Of a stretch of 64,000 nt of DNA, positions 1 to 11,465 are shown piece by piece (the first letter of the stretch is position 1; every line of letters begins with the position of its first letter). The notes beneath the pieces were generated by a model. The model did no database searches, was not told the origin of the DNA, and worked only from the letters and a program-made list of their open reading frames with translations. Both the position numbers and the translations under genes were made by a program. Source of the stretch: Myoxocephalus aenaeus (Eukaryota; Chordata; Actinopteri; Perciformes; Cottidae); NCBI GenBank assembly GCA_038501785.1, contig JBAMJR010000260.1:1884324-1948323 (forward strand). The letters are read 5' to 3'.

Positions 1-201
1 TTCCTCTGAGCTATAGAGCTTCTTCCTCTATAGAGCTTCTTCCTCTAAACTATAGAGCTTCTACCTCTGAGCTATAGAGCTTCTTCCTCTATAGAGCTTC
101 TACCTCTGAGCTATAGAGCTTCTTCCTCTATAGAGCTTCTACCTCTGAGCTATAGAGCTTCTTCCTCTATAGAGCTTCTACCTCTGAGCTATAGAGCTTC
201 A
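1..201. repeat. 39-bp minisatellite
   Basis: About five head-to-tail copies of a 39-bp unit built on CTCTGAGCTATAGAGCTTCT. Clear unit starts lie at 62, 101, 140 and 179, exactly 39 bp apart. The array runs off the left edge of the window, so its full size is unknown. Confidence 0.9.
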
Positions 202-1080
202 TTAAAACACAGTTCATGTGATATTTTGCAGTTTAATCCCGACTCAATCCCACAAAACACTCACTGGAGCACCAAAATGTGGATTGATCCGCCGCTTAAA
301 ATAGTCCCCCAAAAAATGCACTTTTTACTCTTTTTTTTTTTTAGATAAAACAATATATTTATATATACAGGACGATCAGAGAAAGAGAAAGACCCTTTTT
401 TTGTATTTTTGTAGGTTTTGTTTGACAAAAAAAAAAAAAGCAATACATCCATTCTCCTCCTTTTAAACAACCTATTTTTTCAGGCAGATAATTACCAGAT
501 GTGTGACGTTGCCATGGCGCCACAAGGCCATTTCATAACTAATTGTGCTACACGTGAAGTAAAATCATGAAAACTTTCTGTTGACATGGCAACACATAAG
601 TCACACTTTTCACCTTTTGGGTGTTTTGTTAACATTTATATTTTTGATTCTTCATTGTTACTCTGAAAACAACTTTTTTACCCAATATATATTCATACCC
701 CTCCATGTAAGAGCACACCACCCAAAAGCTGTCTAACCTTTGACCTCTACTAATCAACGGCTCACACTTTCCTCCATCACTCTTATGAACATCCATTTAT
801 TGCTTAATATAACAAACCATATATTTAAAATATGGAGTTATAAGGTCTCATATTGTCACATATACCACCGATAGAAGAGACAGTGAAGAGACACGGGAGC
901 TGCAAGATGAATGCATCCTTTTTTCCTTTCCTTTCCTCTAATCCTTCACTTTGGTCCTTCCTCCATCCCTCCATCCTTAACACACGGAGCGTGAACGGCT
1001 GATTCTTTTTTTACCGATTTCCTTTCTGCGCTTTTCAAACTTTGACAATACAACGAGTCGTTCGCTCGTCAGTTTACAGC
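202..1080. other. Unique AT-rich DNA, no gene recognised
   Basis: Short A and T runs (for example near 340 and 430) and no open frame resembling a known protein. Frames here are short and low in complexity. No transposon ends recognised. Confidence 0.5.
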
Positions 1081-1121
1081 CGTGTGCGTGCATGCGTGCG
1101 TGCGTGCGTGCGTGCGTGCAC
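1081..1121. repeat. (GTGC)n simple repeat
   Basis: A run of GTGC/GCGT tetranucleotides directly left of the polypyrimidine block. Confidence 0.85.
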
Positions 1122-1127
1122 AAACTG

Positions 1128-2037
1128 ACTCCTCGTCCACCTCTTCTTCACCTCGTTGTCCTCTTCCTCTGTTTCTCCTTCCGGTGCTGCTCTGCTCTTC
1201 TCTTCATCTCTTCCTATTTTTCCTTGACTTCCAACTTGCTTCCTCTCCTTCCCTCTCCTCTGGTTTTCTCCTCTCCTCTAATCTTTTGTTTCTTCCTTGC
1301 CGCTTCTCGTTTCCTCCTCTCCTCTTTTCTCGTTTCCTTCTATTCTATTGCTTTCTCTCCTCCTCTTTTGTTTAATTACTCCTCTCCTCTTGTTTCCTCC
1401 TCTCCTCCTTTCTCTCATTCTCCACTTCTCTTATCTTGCTTCCTCTCCTCTCTTCTATTCTCGTGTCCTTCTCTTACTTCCTCTCCTCTTTTGTTTCCTT
1501 CTCTCCTGTCATATTGAGTCCTCATCTCCTCTGGTTTCCTCATATCCTCTCCTCCTGGTCCCCCTGTTCTCTCATCTTTTGTTTCCTCCTATCCACCCTC
1601 TTGTTTCCTCCTCTCTTCTCTTGCTTCCTCTCGTTTCCTCCTAGCCTCTCATATTTTGTTCCCTCCTCTCTTCTTTTCTCATTTCCTTCTCTTCTATGCT
1701 TTCTCTCCTCTCTTTTGTTTCATGTATTCCTCTCTTCTTGTTTACTCCTTTCCTATTTCCTCACATCCTTCTCTTCTCTTGCGTCCTCTCCTCTCTTGTT
1801 TTCTCCTCTCCTCTTTTCTCGTTTTCTTCTCTTGCTTCCTCTACTCTTGTTTCCTCCTCTCCTCTTGCCCATCTTCTCCTGTCTCCTCCTCGTAAGCTCT
1901 ACTTTCCTCCTCCTCTCCATCTCCATCTCCTCTGCTCTTGTGTCTTAATTTCTCCTCTCACCTTCCTCTCCTCTTCTTCTTTTACCCCCTTTCTTCTTTT
2001 TCTTCTTCTTCTCCTCCTCCTCTTCCTCTTCCTCCAG
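1128..2037. repeat. Polypyrimidine block (TCCTCTCC-rich)
   Basis: About 900 bp in which the plus strand is nearly all C and T, with irregular units such as TTTCCTCCTCTCCTC. Long frames through it code only for Ser/Leu/Phe/Pro strings and are composition artefacts. Such mirror-like purine/pyrimidine DNA is known to favour triplex (H-DNA) structure. Confidence 0.9.
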
Positions 2038-2264
2038 AAAGTTTCACCATGTGGTTTCTCAGCGTTGGCGCCTCAGGCCCGAAGATCTCCTCCTCGCACC
2101 TCCTCAAAGAATACAGTTATCTAACGTTATTGAGGCCTGTCATGTTGCGGTGGGCCGTGCGTTCGATGCTCAGATGGGGTTTGGAGTCGTGTGTAAATTA
2201 TTCATCGCCCCTTGAAATGCAAACGACAGCCGAGGCGATGGAGCTATGTAGGTCACTTCCTCTC

Positions 2265-2636
2265 TCCTGGAAGAGGAGGCGACAGGAAGAGGAGCGGGAA
2301 GAGGAGCAGGAAGAGGAGGCGACGGGAAGAGGAGCGGGAAGAGGAGGCGACAGGAAGAGGAGGCGATGGGAAGAGGAGTGGGGAGAGGAGTGGGGAGAGG
2401 AGCAGGAAGAGGAGGCGACAGGAAAAGGAGGCGAGGGGAAGAGGAGGCGACAGGAAGAGGAGCGGGAAGAGGAGGCGGCAGGAAGAGGAGGCGACAGGAA
2501 GAGGAGCGGGGAGAGGAGGCGACAGGAAGAGGAGGCGACGGGAAGAGGAGCGGGGAGAGGAGGCGACAGGAAGAGGAGACGACGGGAAGAGGAGACGATG
2601 GGAAGAGGAGCGGGAAGAGGAGGCGACGGGAAGACA
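2265..2636. repeat. Polypurine minisatellite (GGAAGAGGAGGCGACA-like)
   Basis: About 370 bp of near-pure purine on the plus strand, made of degenerate 15-18 bp units based on GGAAGAGGAGGCGACAGG and GGAAGAGGAGCGGGAAG. It sits about 230 bp right of the polypyrimidine block and has the opposite strand bias. Arg/Glu-rich frames through it are not genes. Confidence 0.9.
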
Positions 2637-3758
2637 TAGTTAATCAATTTACTACCTGTTTATATCACAGTACAGATATCTTTTTACTATCTAAAAGCTT
2701 TTAAATACATTTAATTGCACAACCTTTTGCATTGCAGTTTATTTGTTTTACTGTTATCTGGCTACCACAGTGTTATATTATTGTGTGTTGTATTATATAT
2801 ATTATATCATATTTATATACAGTGGCAGGGCCGGAGTGGGGCCACTTTTCAGCCCGGGAATTTCAGGCTCAAGACCGGCCCACTTTTTCCATGGTAGTGG
2901 AAATTGGATAAATGAAGCAACAGTTCAGGGCCCTATTTTTCGTACCTGGCTAAACAAAGTCAGGCAAATGTCCTAATCTCCATCTTAAATTAGCGAGATG
3001 ATTGACATCAGGCTATCTGGGTTTCTTCACGGCTGATCCGCGCTGAAACGGTCTCGTTAATTCTAGCCAGACGTCAATCCTCTGGATAAATGCGCGTGCC
3101 CGCTCCTCTTCAGAAGGGATAATAATCGAGCACTGACACCACGATCTTCTAACAGTACAATAGCAAATAAACTCAGAGGAACCTCTTTTTATTTCTCCGA
3201 TGAGAAGCAGGAGATGATCATGAAGACATATGAGGAAGTCAATACCTTAATCATTCACAGCAAACGCGTTGTGAATATTCCAACGTTTTTGTAACATTGT
3301 TGCCGTGAACGCAGCTTAACTCCGCCCCCGCTGCGAGACATAAGCGCCGCAAATATATCAGACAAGTTAAATGTCAGTGTTGGGAAAATGTATCGGCAAA
3401 TTTTAAGTGCTTCATCACCCAGATCAATCAGATTATATTTACGAATAAATATATACTTATGAGGATATATGTACTGTATGCGCGTATGAATCATGTACCA
3501 TGTATGTGTATATTTCTATATAACTAGGAGTTTGAATATGTGTATGATCGGATCAGTATATATGTATTATTCATAATCAGAAATTCAATCAATTGAAGCA
3601 GTGAAAAGAAATTGTGTGTGATTCTCTGTATTCTTATCATGAGTCCACCTTAATCATGTTCTACAATAATGATATGTATGGTGTACTAATAACACTGTCA
3701 TATAATTATGAGTGCTTTCAACACATCCATAAGTTTCTTAAGCGCTAAATAAACTTAA

Positions 3759-3844
3759 GAACAGCGCGGCATGCAGCGGCTGAGAGTCGACTCTCAGCCA
3801 CTGCATGCCGCGCTGTTCTCACAGACAGAGATCTCTGTCTGTGA
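3759..3844. repeat. Two back-to-back palindromes
   Basis: 3759-3788 and 3789-3818 are 30-nt inverted arms with no spacer and one mismatch (G:T as RNA). Directly after it, 3819-3844 is a perfect 26-bp palindrome (13-nt arms) centred on AGATCT. Together they could form adjacent hairpins or a cruciform. Confidence 0.9.
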
Positions 3845-4147
3845 GACGGGCGATCTGCTGCGCCTGTGGTGATCAGTGTCCGCAGCTCGAGAAGCTCTCG
3901 TAAATAAATGATTCCTTGACGGGAGAATCTATTGCGCCGCGTACAGGAAGTCATGATGATGTGAGAACGCATCTTGGCGATCTCAAAGAACTCTCTCCCA
4001 ATAAAACTAATATAACTAATATCGCTCCTTCATCAATGAGGAAGTGAGCTGCCTTTTTTGTCCGGTGGGAGTGGCCAGCTTATCCAGTGAATTTCAGTAA
4101 GCCTGCCCGGGAGCAGGTTTACATTTTTGGCTGTGTTGCTATGGTCA

Positions 4148-5840
4148 TTTATTCAATTCAATTCAGTTTATTTTATATAGCCCAACATCACAAATACAAG
4201 TTTGCCTCGGAGGGCTTTACAATCTGTACACATAACATCCCTGTCCCGGGACCTCACATCGGATCAGGAAAAACTCCCCTAGAAAGATAGTAAAAACCCT
4301 TTCACAGGGAAAAAAGGGAAGAAACCTGAGGGAGAGCAACAGAGGAGGATCCCTCTCCCCGGATGGACAGAAGCAATAGATGTCATGTGGCCAGAATGAA
4401 TAGCGTAGTTACAGCACATTCAATGAATATGACAGAAATTATTCATATAATGAGTATTAGGCATGGTCCATGATCCTGATAATCCATGAAGCAGAAGGTG
4501 GTAGAGAGGAGGGGGGGGGGGCATCAGAAGGGCCATGGCAGCAGGCAGGACCGGTTCCAGGCCGGTTCCATCAGCAGGGCCATGGCAGCAGGCAGGACCG
4601 GTTCCAGGCAGCCATGGATCCATGGCAGGAGGGGTGGGTGGGGGGGGGCGGCAGGACCCGGGGCAGGACCCGGGGTAGGACCCGGGGCAGGACCGGTTCC
4701 AGGCAGCCATGAATCCATGGAAAAAGAAAGTAGAGTTAGTAATGTGCATTGAAGAGACAATAGTTTATCCAGATGGAGAGAAAGAAGAGGAGAGGAGGAG
4801 TGAAAGAGGAAGAGAAGAGGAGCTCAGTGTATCCTAAGATGTTCCCCAGCAGTCTAGGCCTATAGCAGCATATCTAGGGGCTGGACCAGGGCAAACCTGA
4901 GCCAGCCCTAACTATAAGCCTGAAACAGCCCTAAGTATAAGCGCTATCAAAGAGGAAAGTCTTAAGTCTACTCTTAAATGAGGTGACTGTGTCTGCCCCC
5001 CGGACTGAAAGTGGAAGCTGATTCCACAGAAGAGGAGCACGATAACTGAAAGCTCTAGCCCCCAACCTACTTTTTAAGACTCTGGGAACCACAAGTAACC
5101 CTGCATTCAGTGAGCGTAACGCTCTGGTGGGGTAATATGGCACTATAAGCTCTTTAAGATATGATGGTGCATCACCAGCTAAGGCTTTATAGGTGAGGAG
5201 GAGGATTTTAAATATGATTCTCGATCTTACAGGAAGCCAGTGGAGAGCAGCTAATACAGGAGTAATGTGATCTCTCTTCCGAGTCCTTGTTAGTACACGA
5301 GCTGCAGCATTCTGGATCAGCTGGAGAGACCCAAGGGACTTTCCGGAGCAGCCTGATAATACGGAGTTACAGTAATCCAGTCTTGAAGTAACAAATGCGT
5401 GGATCAATGTTTCTGCATCGCTTTGAGACAGGATGTGACGGATCTTTGAGATGTTCCGTAGGTGAAAAAAGGCAGTCCTTGAGATCTGTTTCACGTGGGA
5501 GCCAAAGGATAGGTCCTGGTCAAAAATAACTCAGAGATTCCTTACGGTGGTGGTGGATGCCAGAGCGATGCCATCCAGGGAAACCATATCGTCAGATAGT
5601 TGATTTCTGAGGTGTTCTGGGCCGAGTAGAATAACTTCAGTCTTGTCAGAGTTCAGCAACAGGAAGTTGCAGGTCATCCAGGTTTTGATGTCTTTAAGAC
5701 ACGCTTGAAGTTTAGTGACCTGGTGGATTTCATCTGGCTTGATTGACAGATATAGTTGAGTATCATCGGCATAACAGTGAAAGTTTATGGAGTGTTTTCT
5801 GATAATATTGCCTAAAGGAAGCATATACAAGGTGAATAAA
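4148..5840 (-). pseudogene. 5'-truncated L2-like LINE, reverse transcriptase C-terminal part
   Basis: The minus strand codes for the end of a LINE reverse transcriptase in two pieces. 5830-5531 carries the YADDTQ catalytic motif and ends in a stop after TTTVRNL. 5494-4931 resumes in the same protein with the LDYCNS, LQLIQNAAARVL and LHWLPV motifs and ends near LFDSAYT. These motifs typify the L2/CR1 group of fish LINEs. Downstream is a ~780 bp 3' region ending in an ATTGAATTGAAT-type tandem tail near 4150. The 5' part of the element and any first frame are absent. The copy sits inside the DNA transposon at 2929-5949 and cannot be functional. Confidence 0.85.
4530..4712. repeat. Degenerate repeat in the LINE 3' region
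   Basis: Several copies of a GGCAGGACCGGTTCCAGGC unit (near 4540, 4585 and 4690) and of GGGGCAGGACCC (4650-4690), with G runs. Expansion within the LINE 3' untranslated region is likely. Confidence 0.7.
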
Positions 5841-6770
5841 ATTGTCTTTATCTAAGCTTGATTCGAGAAACTGAATAAGCCTGACCTACGTCATCTTATC
5901 CTGACAATTAGCCCGCTAACTCAGTAAGCCAGGTACGAAAAATAGGGCCCAGCTCTTACTATCCTGTAGTTTTTTTTTTATTAATACCATGGTCCAACAA
6001 ATAATGTAAAGGTTAAATACAACAATAATAATCCACTAAAGATGAGAAGTTAATACAAAATATTCCACTATTCCACATTTGAAACGTATCCCACTCTTCA
6101 ACAGAGGCATATTGAACTAATGTTTACAGTTCAACTCACAGTACAGTATACAGTTACATTGTGAATAGCACCAACAGCATCTACAGCATCAGTAACCGCC
6201 TAAGCAATGCACTGGTTTCAGCCACTGTATCTATAACTGTGTCGTTGCTTATAGGATTTCCTTCTCTGTGCACATTAACATGAACGCCTCCAAGTTTTTC
6301 TTTAGCATTCCAACGCATTTTTCTGCATGAGTATTATATAGTGGTGATTTACTCCTTTACTACACCCACTTCTGAGCAAACAATGCATATTGGTTCATCA
6401 AGTACTGTCATATACTGCTCTTTCTTACAATATATAACTTTAATTCATATTGTTTCCTCTGTTATCCTCTCTACCTGTCCCTGTAGTCATGGCCTCCTCA
6501 TTGCAAATGTCGGGCTCATCATTTTCAGCAGGAGACTGTCTTATCTGCTGCTCCGAAGCTACAAAGAACATATTACTGCATACTTCAATATCAATATCAA
6601 TATTATATATCAATATTTGCATAATATTTGCAAAGTCTATGGATGGCCATATTTTGGGTGATAAAAAAAGGCTAATATTTTAATTCAATTTAATATTTTG
6701 CTTGGGAATAGGTTGACAACGCTACAACGATATTAATCAAGGCTACAACGTTAGCCGAATAGTTACGTTG

Positions 6771-6932
6771 CTAATCATTAGGCCTTTGTCTCTCTTTACC
6801 AGTTGCCACTTGTGTTTGTCCTCTTGAAAATAAATCGGTAAGCTTGGCACATTTGGCAGCATCCTCCTCCAATGCCTTTCTTTTTTTCAACCTGGCTTTT
6901 TCAGCCCCTCCTGCCCTCTTCCTCCCGTCCAT
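6771..6932 (-). pseudogene. Remnant of hAT transposase N-terminus
   Basis: A minus-strand frame starts at the ATG at 6932 with MDGRKRAGGAEKARLKKRK and runs 53 codons to a stop. The basic, Lys/Arg/Ala/Glu-rich start followed by a short CAK-containing stretch resembles the N-terminus of hAT-family transposases of the ZMYM-like type. It lies near the right end of the hAT at 2826-7230, in the position expected for a minus-strand transposase. No dimerisation or catalytic part follows. Assignment is from composition and position only. Confidence 0.45.
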
Positions 6933-7468
6933 CCTCCCTGACGCGTATCGTTGCGGTCGGGCCGGCCCAGCTATAGGTAGCCTATCTGAGAAAACTTTTT
7001 GGAAAAGACGGCTATGGACCGAACCAACTCTATTTGGGAGGGGAGAACTTCCTCGCATGGTACAACCCATGCAGAGGCTGCGGTGTCAGAATGCGGAACG
7101 TGTGTAGCCCACTTTAAGAGAAGATGGACTAACGTGACAAATGTCAACAAATAAAATTCTCGATCGGCCCAGAAGTGAAGCGGCCCACCGGGAACTCTCC
7201 TGATTCTCCCGATTACCCACCCCGGGCCTGTACAGTGGGTACGGAAAGTATTCAGAGCCCTTTACATTTTTCACTCTTTGTTTCATTGCAGCCATTTTGT
7301 AAAATCAAAAAAGTTAATTTTATTTCTCATTAATGTACACTCAGCACCCCATCTTGACAGAAAAAAAACCCAGAAATGTAGAAATGTTTGCAAATTTATT
7401 AAAAAAGAAAAACTGAAATATCACATGGTCATAAGTATTCAGACCCTTTGCTGTGACACTCATATGCT

Positions 7469-7962
7469 TGTCATGTTTTCATCTAGCCAGTCCGGCAGCT
7501 CCCCAGTGTTTCCTCTGTTTCCCTGTCCTCTTGTCTCCTGTGTGTTTCTACCCTGTCTGTCTGTCAACAAGGAGGCGTGGCCATCTCTTCCTCCCCCTCC
7601 TGGGCGGTGGCTGCAGGAGCAGCTGGCAGCAATCTGCAATCAGGAGACTGCTCTATTTTAACCCGGGTCTTCCTGCCAGTCATCGCCAGATCGTTTCGTC
7701 ACCATAGTGGTAGCTACACATTCAGGCCGCCTGGTTTTGTCCCGTAAACTTGTTTCTTGGTTCCTGCTCACCCTGTTCCTTTTCGTCCTAGCTTTCCGGA
7801 ATTCCCACCTGCTGCCTGCCTGCTCACCCGCCGCTGGATTCAAACCTGCCCTGTTCACGTTATCTTTTTGTTTAGTGTAAATAAATCCTTTTATTTTTCC
7901 CACTTCACCCGTGACTCCTGTGTGCTGCATTTGGGTCCCCGTTCTGCTTCTCGGTCTTAACA
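7469..7962 (+). repeat. 5' LTR of the gypsy element
   Basis: Starts TGTCATGTTTTC and ends GGTCTTAACA, the TG...CA form of LTRs, 494 bp long. A polyadenylation signal AATAAA lies near 7881. The sequence right after it (from 7963) is where a primer-binding site belongs, and the gag ATG follows at 7982. No second copy exists in the window, so the LTR end is set from the TG/CA form and the gag start. Confidence 0.82.
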
Positions 7963-8133
7963 GAACGATCTGGCCAAACAGATGGACTCAGCAGACAAGG
8001 AGGGCCTTCGAAAGGCAGTTCCTAGTCATGGAGATCTATTGGGCCAACACCATCAGATACTACAAGGACTTAAGGATACCCAGCAGGCTTTTGGAGTTTC
8101 AGTCTCGCAGATAGAAAGGAGTTTGGAGACTAT

Positions 8134-11097
8134 GGCTGCGGTCGAATAGTCCATTTTGGTTAGGAACCTTCCTAACTGAGTGAAATGACCCGGAAGTACC
8201 TAAGTGGTCGCCATGATAAGTGCCGGTCGAATTGTCCAAACGCAAAGGAAAGGAGCTTCAATGCTTCCTAATTTAGCTCCTTTAGCATAGGAACCACTGG
8301 ACCTTCCTTTACGAGAGGAGATAATGCCGACCCACAATTCCTTGCGGCGGCAACATTTAAAGTGACGTATCATTCGGCCGTTCACGAGAACAGACGATCA
8401 TGACCGACACACGCAGATCATGTAAATAACTGTTGCTATAACTTGGAAACACTTTCAATAATCTGTTAAACCTGCTGGCAAACTAAAAACGTTACGTTGC
8501 TGAAAAGTGCTGTAAAGTGAGCAAACTGACGTATTTTATATTCTCTCTGGTGTTGAACTGCAGCTTCAGCCCTCACTCTTTTATTTTATTTGACTTCAGT
8601 TACAGAAGCTTTAGTGAAAGAGTTAAACTGGACGAGCTCTTCAGTCTGAGTCATGTTTCTGATTATCATCTTTTTAATCAACTATTTTGTCACATTACAA
8701 TAAAACATATCAAGTCAACACGAGTTGTGTGATGTTTCATAAACTGTTGTATGCATATTTTTATGATCAGATTATAATCTGCATGTAAATAAACCATAAC
8801 AACATAAAGGGATATGAGACACACATATATGACACACATCGTTTGTGGGATAACGTATTTAATTCAGCATGTTTGAAACTGAACAAAGAGACAGTTTTAG
8901 TAGCTTTGTACGTTGGTTTCACTTTCATATTCCTTCGTTCATTTCTATTCCAACCTCGTTATTAAAGTAATACTATGAACCGGGTTGTTTATGTCGTTAT
9001 GACGCAACACTGTAAGAAGACGGACGAAGTATATAAACTGCGCTTTTTGTAGTCCTTCTTCAGAACATTGTAGTTTCACCGCTGGCTACAGACTGACGTC
9101 ACTAACCCTCTGGGGTCTACCGTCACGCTAGCGTGTTATACATAGTTTAATTAAAAAAGAAAATCATATCTCCGCGAAAATACGGCGCAGAAAAAATTAT
9201 CCGCTACTGTTAGAACCGCCAAACTCTGCAGTTTCCGGCCCCCTCCTCTGTGTCCTTCTGTGTGGCTGTAACGTAAGCTGACACTCCTTTCACCGTGATT
9301 AGTCAATTCAGGTGTCCGTCAAAAAAAGTTGTGACTCAGGAACACTCAGGAAATCCCTAAGGCCCTCCCCACCCAGCTACGCTGCAAAGGACCTAGGATA
9401 ACCTACACACCTGAGGTTTATATATACATGCTGTAGTTTACAGTCAGACAGAAGCTAGAGATAATGGAGAGAACACAGTTCACAACAGAGGAGGACGTTG
9501 CAGCAATTTTGGCCAGCAGCGATGAGGACGGAGGAGCGTCAGACAGGCCCTGAAGGCTTCGACTCCTGGAGAGGATTATGTCGAGAGAAGGGATCCACTG
9601 GAGGATGGGTACGTGTATTTACTAACTCAACTTTGTTTTGGCATATTTACGCTAGCACAGTGAGCACATTTAGCTGGTCCCGATCCCTTCGGTGGTTTTC
9701 CCCGGTGCCCGAGTCTGATTCTGAGACGGGGCTGGCTGTTGGGGAGCTAGCAGGGAGCTAGCGCTAGCTCCGCGAGCTAACGGGAGATAGCTTGCTACAG
9801 CGGGGACACCACTGGAGGTAGTATCAGCTTATTACCCGACTGCATCGTCAATATCACTTAGTACCAACTAGTGCTGATCTTCGTTACGTGTTTGTAAGAC
9901 GTAATGCTAACTATCGGTATGTGTTTATACATTAGCAACGTGCTAACGCACTAACATGCTAACGTACCGTTTAGCTCGTGCCCGGAGCTCTGTCACTGTT
10001 TTGTTGTGTAATCGTAACTTTCTTTCATTGAACTTAGTACTGACTGGTAGTCATTTATGTTACAGAGAGGACTCACAGCTGTCAGGGTCCAGTGGACAAC
10101 ATGCAGCTTCTCTACAGCCACCTGCACCTATGCTATCGACGTGGAAGACTGAAGGCCTGAGCCCTGTTTACCAGGTATGTACACAGCTAAGCTACACATG
10201 TACACCTGTTGAACTGTTCAAACTACTAACTAGTAGTCATTTATTTTACAGAGAGGATGCACCACCACCAGCCCCTCTAGCACAGCCATCCCCACCAGCC
10301 CCGGTCTGTTTTCTATTTCTGAACATGTATATGTGTAAATATTGTTTTATTCATGAATAATACATATTTTATTTGAAAACCAAACATGTTGTGATGGTAA
10401 TTTTTCATTTGCAGACACCGCATAAAGCTTTATCTGCAGTATGAAGTCATTTCTCAGTCCCATTTCTATCATTTTGGTGAAAGGTGTGACAGGCCACATT
10501 TCTGCTCAAAAAACGATAATATTTTTTGGGGTTTCAGACATTTATTTTCATGTTTCTAGCATGAATTCACATATTTCACTGCTTTTGTGAACCTAATACC
10601 TTTGGTAAACCAACTTCTAGCACCAAAACGTTTTGTCAGCATGAGTAAAGGTATGTTTTCACAAGATATATGAAGAATTTTTAAAAATCTAACTTTAATT
10701 TTTCAGCTTTAGATTCATATTATCACTTTATACTTTTGCCTTATGGCAATTGTGCCTCATTATATAGATAGCTGAGATTGTTCTGCAATTTTAGATGTAA
10801 CACATGGGTATGTATCTTATATGCAAGTGCCTTAAAAGGAGACTTTAAGAAATTATGTAAAATCTAGAAAAAGGCTAAGACCCTGAAGGGCTAACATGCG
10901 CCTGCCGTCGCGTCATAACTACGTCGCTTAGTGAAAGTGGAGTCGGATTTGCCAAACACCGCGGTTGTCTTCTCCTAACTCCTCATGAATTCTCCTTCCC
11001 ATCTTTCCTTAACCCTGTGACGTTTTCCACAGAGGTTAAGGAAAAGTGCTTAGGGTTAGACATTAGGAGGTAATTATTTGACTATTCGACCGCAGCC
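8134..11097. mobile_element. Inverted-repeat DNA transposon nested in gag
   Basis: Ends are GGCTGCGGTCGAATAGTC at 8134 and its exact reverse complement (18 bp) ending at 11097. A 3-bp duplication TAT flanks it (8131-8133 and 11098-11100). Removing the element and one TAT restores the gag frame. No transposase is recognised; most of the inside is a second insertion (9106-10890). The superfamily is not settled. Confidence 0.88.
9106..10890 (+). mobile_element. piggyBac-like element, copy 1
   Basis: Ends are CCCTCTGGGGTC (9106) and, inverted, CCCTTCAGGGTC (ending 10890), flanked by CTAA (9102-9105 and 10891-10894), a variant of the piggyBac TTAA target. A plus-strand frame from 9464 begins MERTQFTTEEDVAAIL with an acidic SSDEDGG stretch, like the N-terminus of piggyBac transposases, but meets a stop after about 29 codons. 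A segment near 10042-10075 with a TTTATGTTACAGAGAGGA acceptor-like motif recurs near 10226-10258. No catalytic domain remains. Confidence 0.8.
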
Positions 11098-11465
11098 TAT
11101 CACTGGCTGCTTAACTCCATCCCCCGCTCCGCCTGACCAGCCTGCTCCGCCTCAGGTAATCAAGGAGACGCCTGTCCCACCACCTGAACCATATGCGGGA
11201 GATCTGGGGAGATGCAGAGGATTCCTCCTCCAGGTTTCACTGGTATTTGCCTGACAACCTGTCACCTTCGCTTCTGATGAAGCTAAGGTATCATTTGGGA
11301 TGATCACGGGACTATTAAAAGGAAGAGCATTAGACTGGGCTGAGGCTTTGTTGGGAGGTGGAGGGATCAGTTTAGTCACCTATGCTCATTTCATGAGGGA
11401 ACTGGGAGAAGTGTTTGACCATCCTGTTTGTGCTGGAGATGCTGCTAAACGTTTGCTCAATCTAA

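Larger units (their letters stand above)
2929..5949. mobile_element. Inverted-repeat DNA transposon nested in the hAT
   Basis: Terminal inverted repeats of at least 23 bp: GGCCCTATTTTTCGTACCTG at 2929 and its reverse complement ending at 5949. A candidate 3-bp duplication CAG flanks both (2926-2928 and 5950-5952). A 3-bp duplication would suit PIF/Harbinger-like elements, but no transposase is left to confirm this. Much of the right half is a LINE insertion; two palindromes lie in the left half. Confidence 0.82.
2826..7230 (-). mobile_element. hAT transposon inserted in the Tc1 left end
   Basis: Ends are CAGGGCCGGAGTGGG (2826) and, inverted, CAGGCCCGGGGTGGG (ending 7230). Perfect 8-bp target duplications TACAGTGG flank it (2818-2825 and 7231-7238); 8 bp is the hAT hallmark. 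The duplicated bases are the TA plus the first six bases of the Tc1 end, so the hAT landed inside a Tc1 terminus. Without the insertion nested at 2929-5949 the element is about 1.4 kb. It keeps only a short minus-strand frame resembling the start of a transposase, so it is non-autonomous. Confidence 0.92.

Noticed and set aside
1082..2124. Several open frames of 80-170 codons
   Set aside because: They lie in the polypyrimidine block and code only for Ser/Leu/Pro/Phe strings; composition artefacts.
2170..2704. Arg/Glu/Gly-rich and Ser/Pro-rich frames on both strands, up to 233 codons
   Set aside because: They are translations of the polypurine minisatellite, open in several frames at once.
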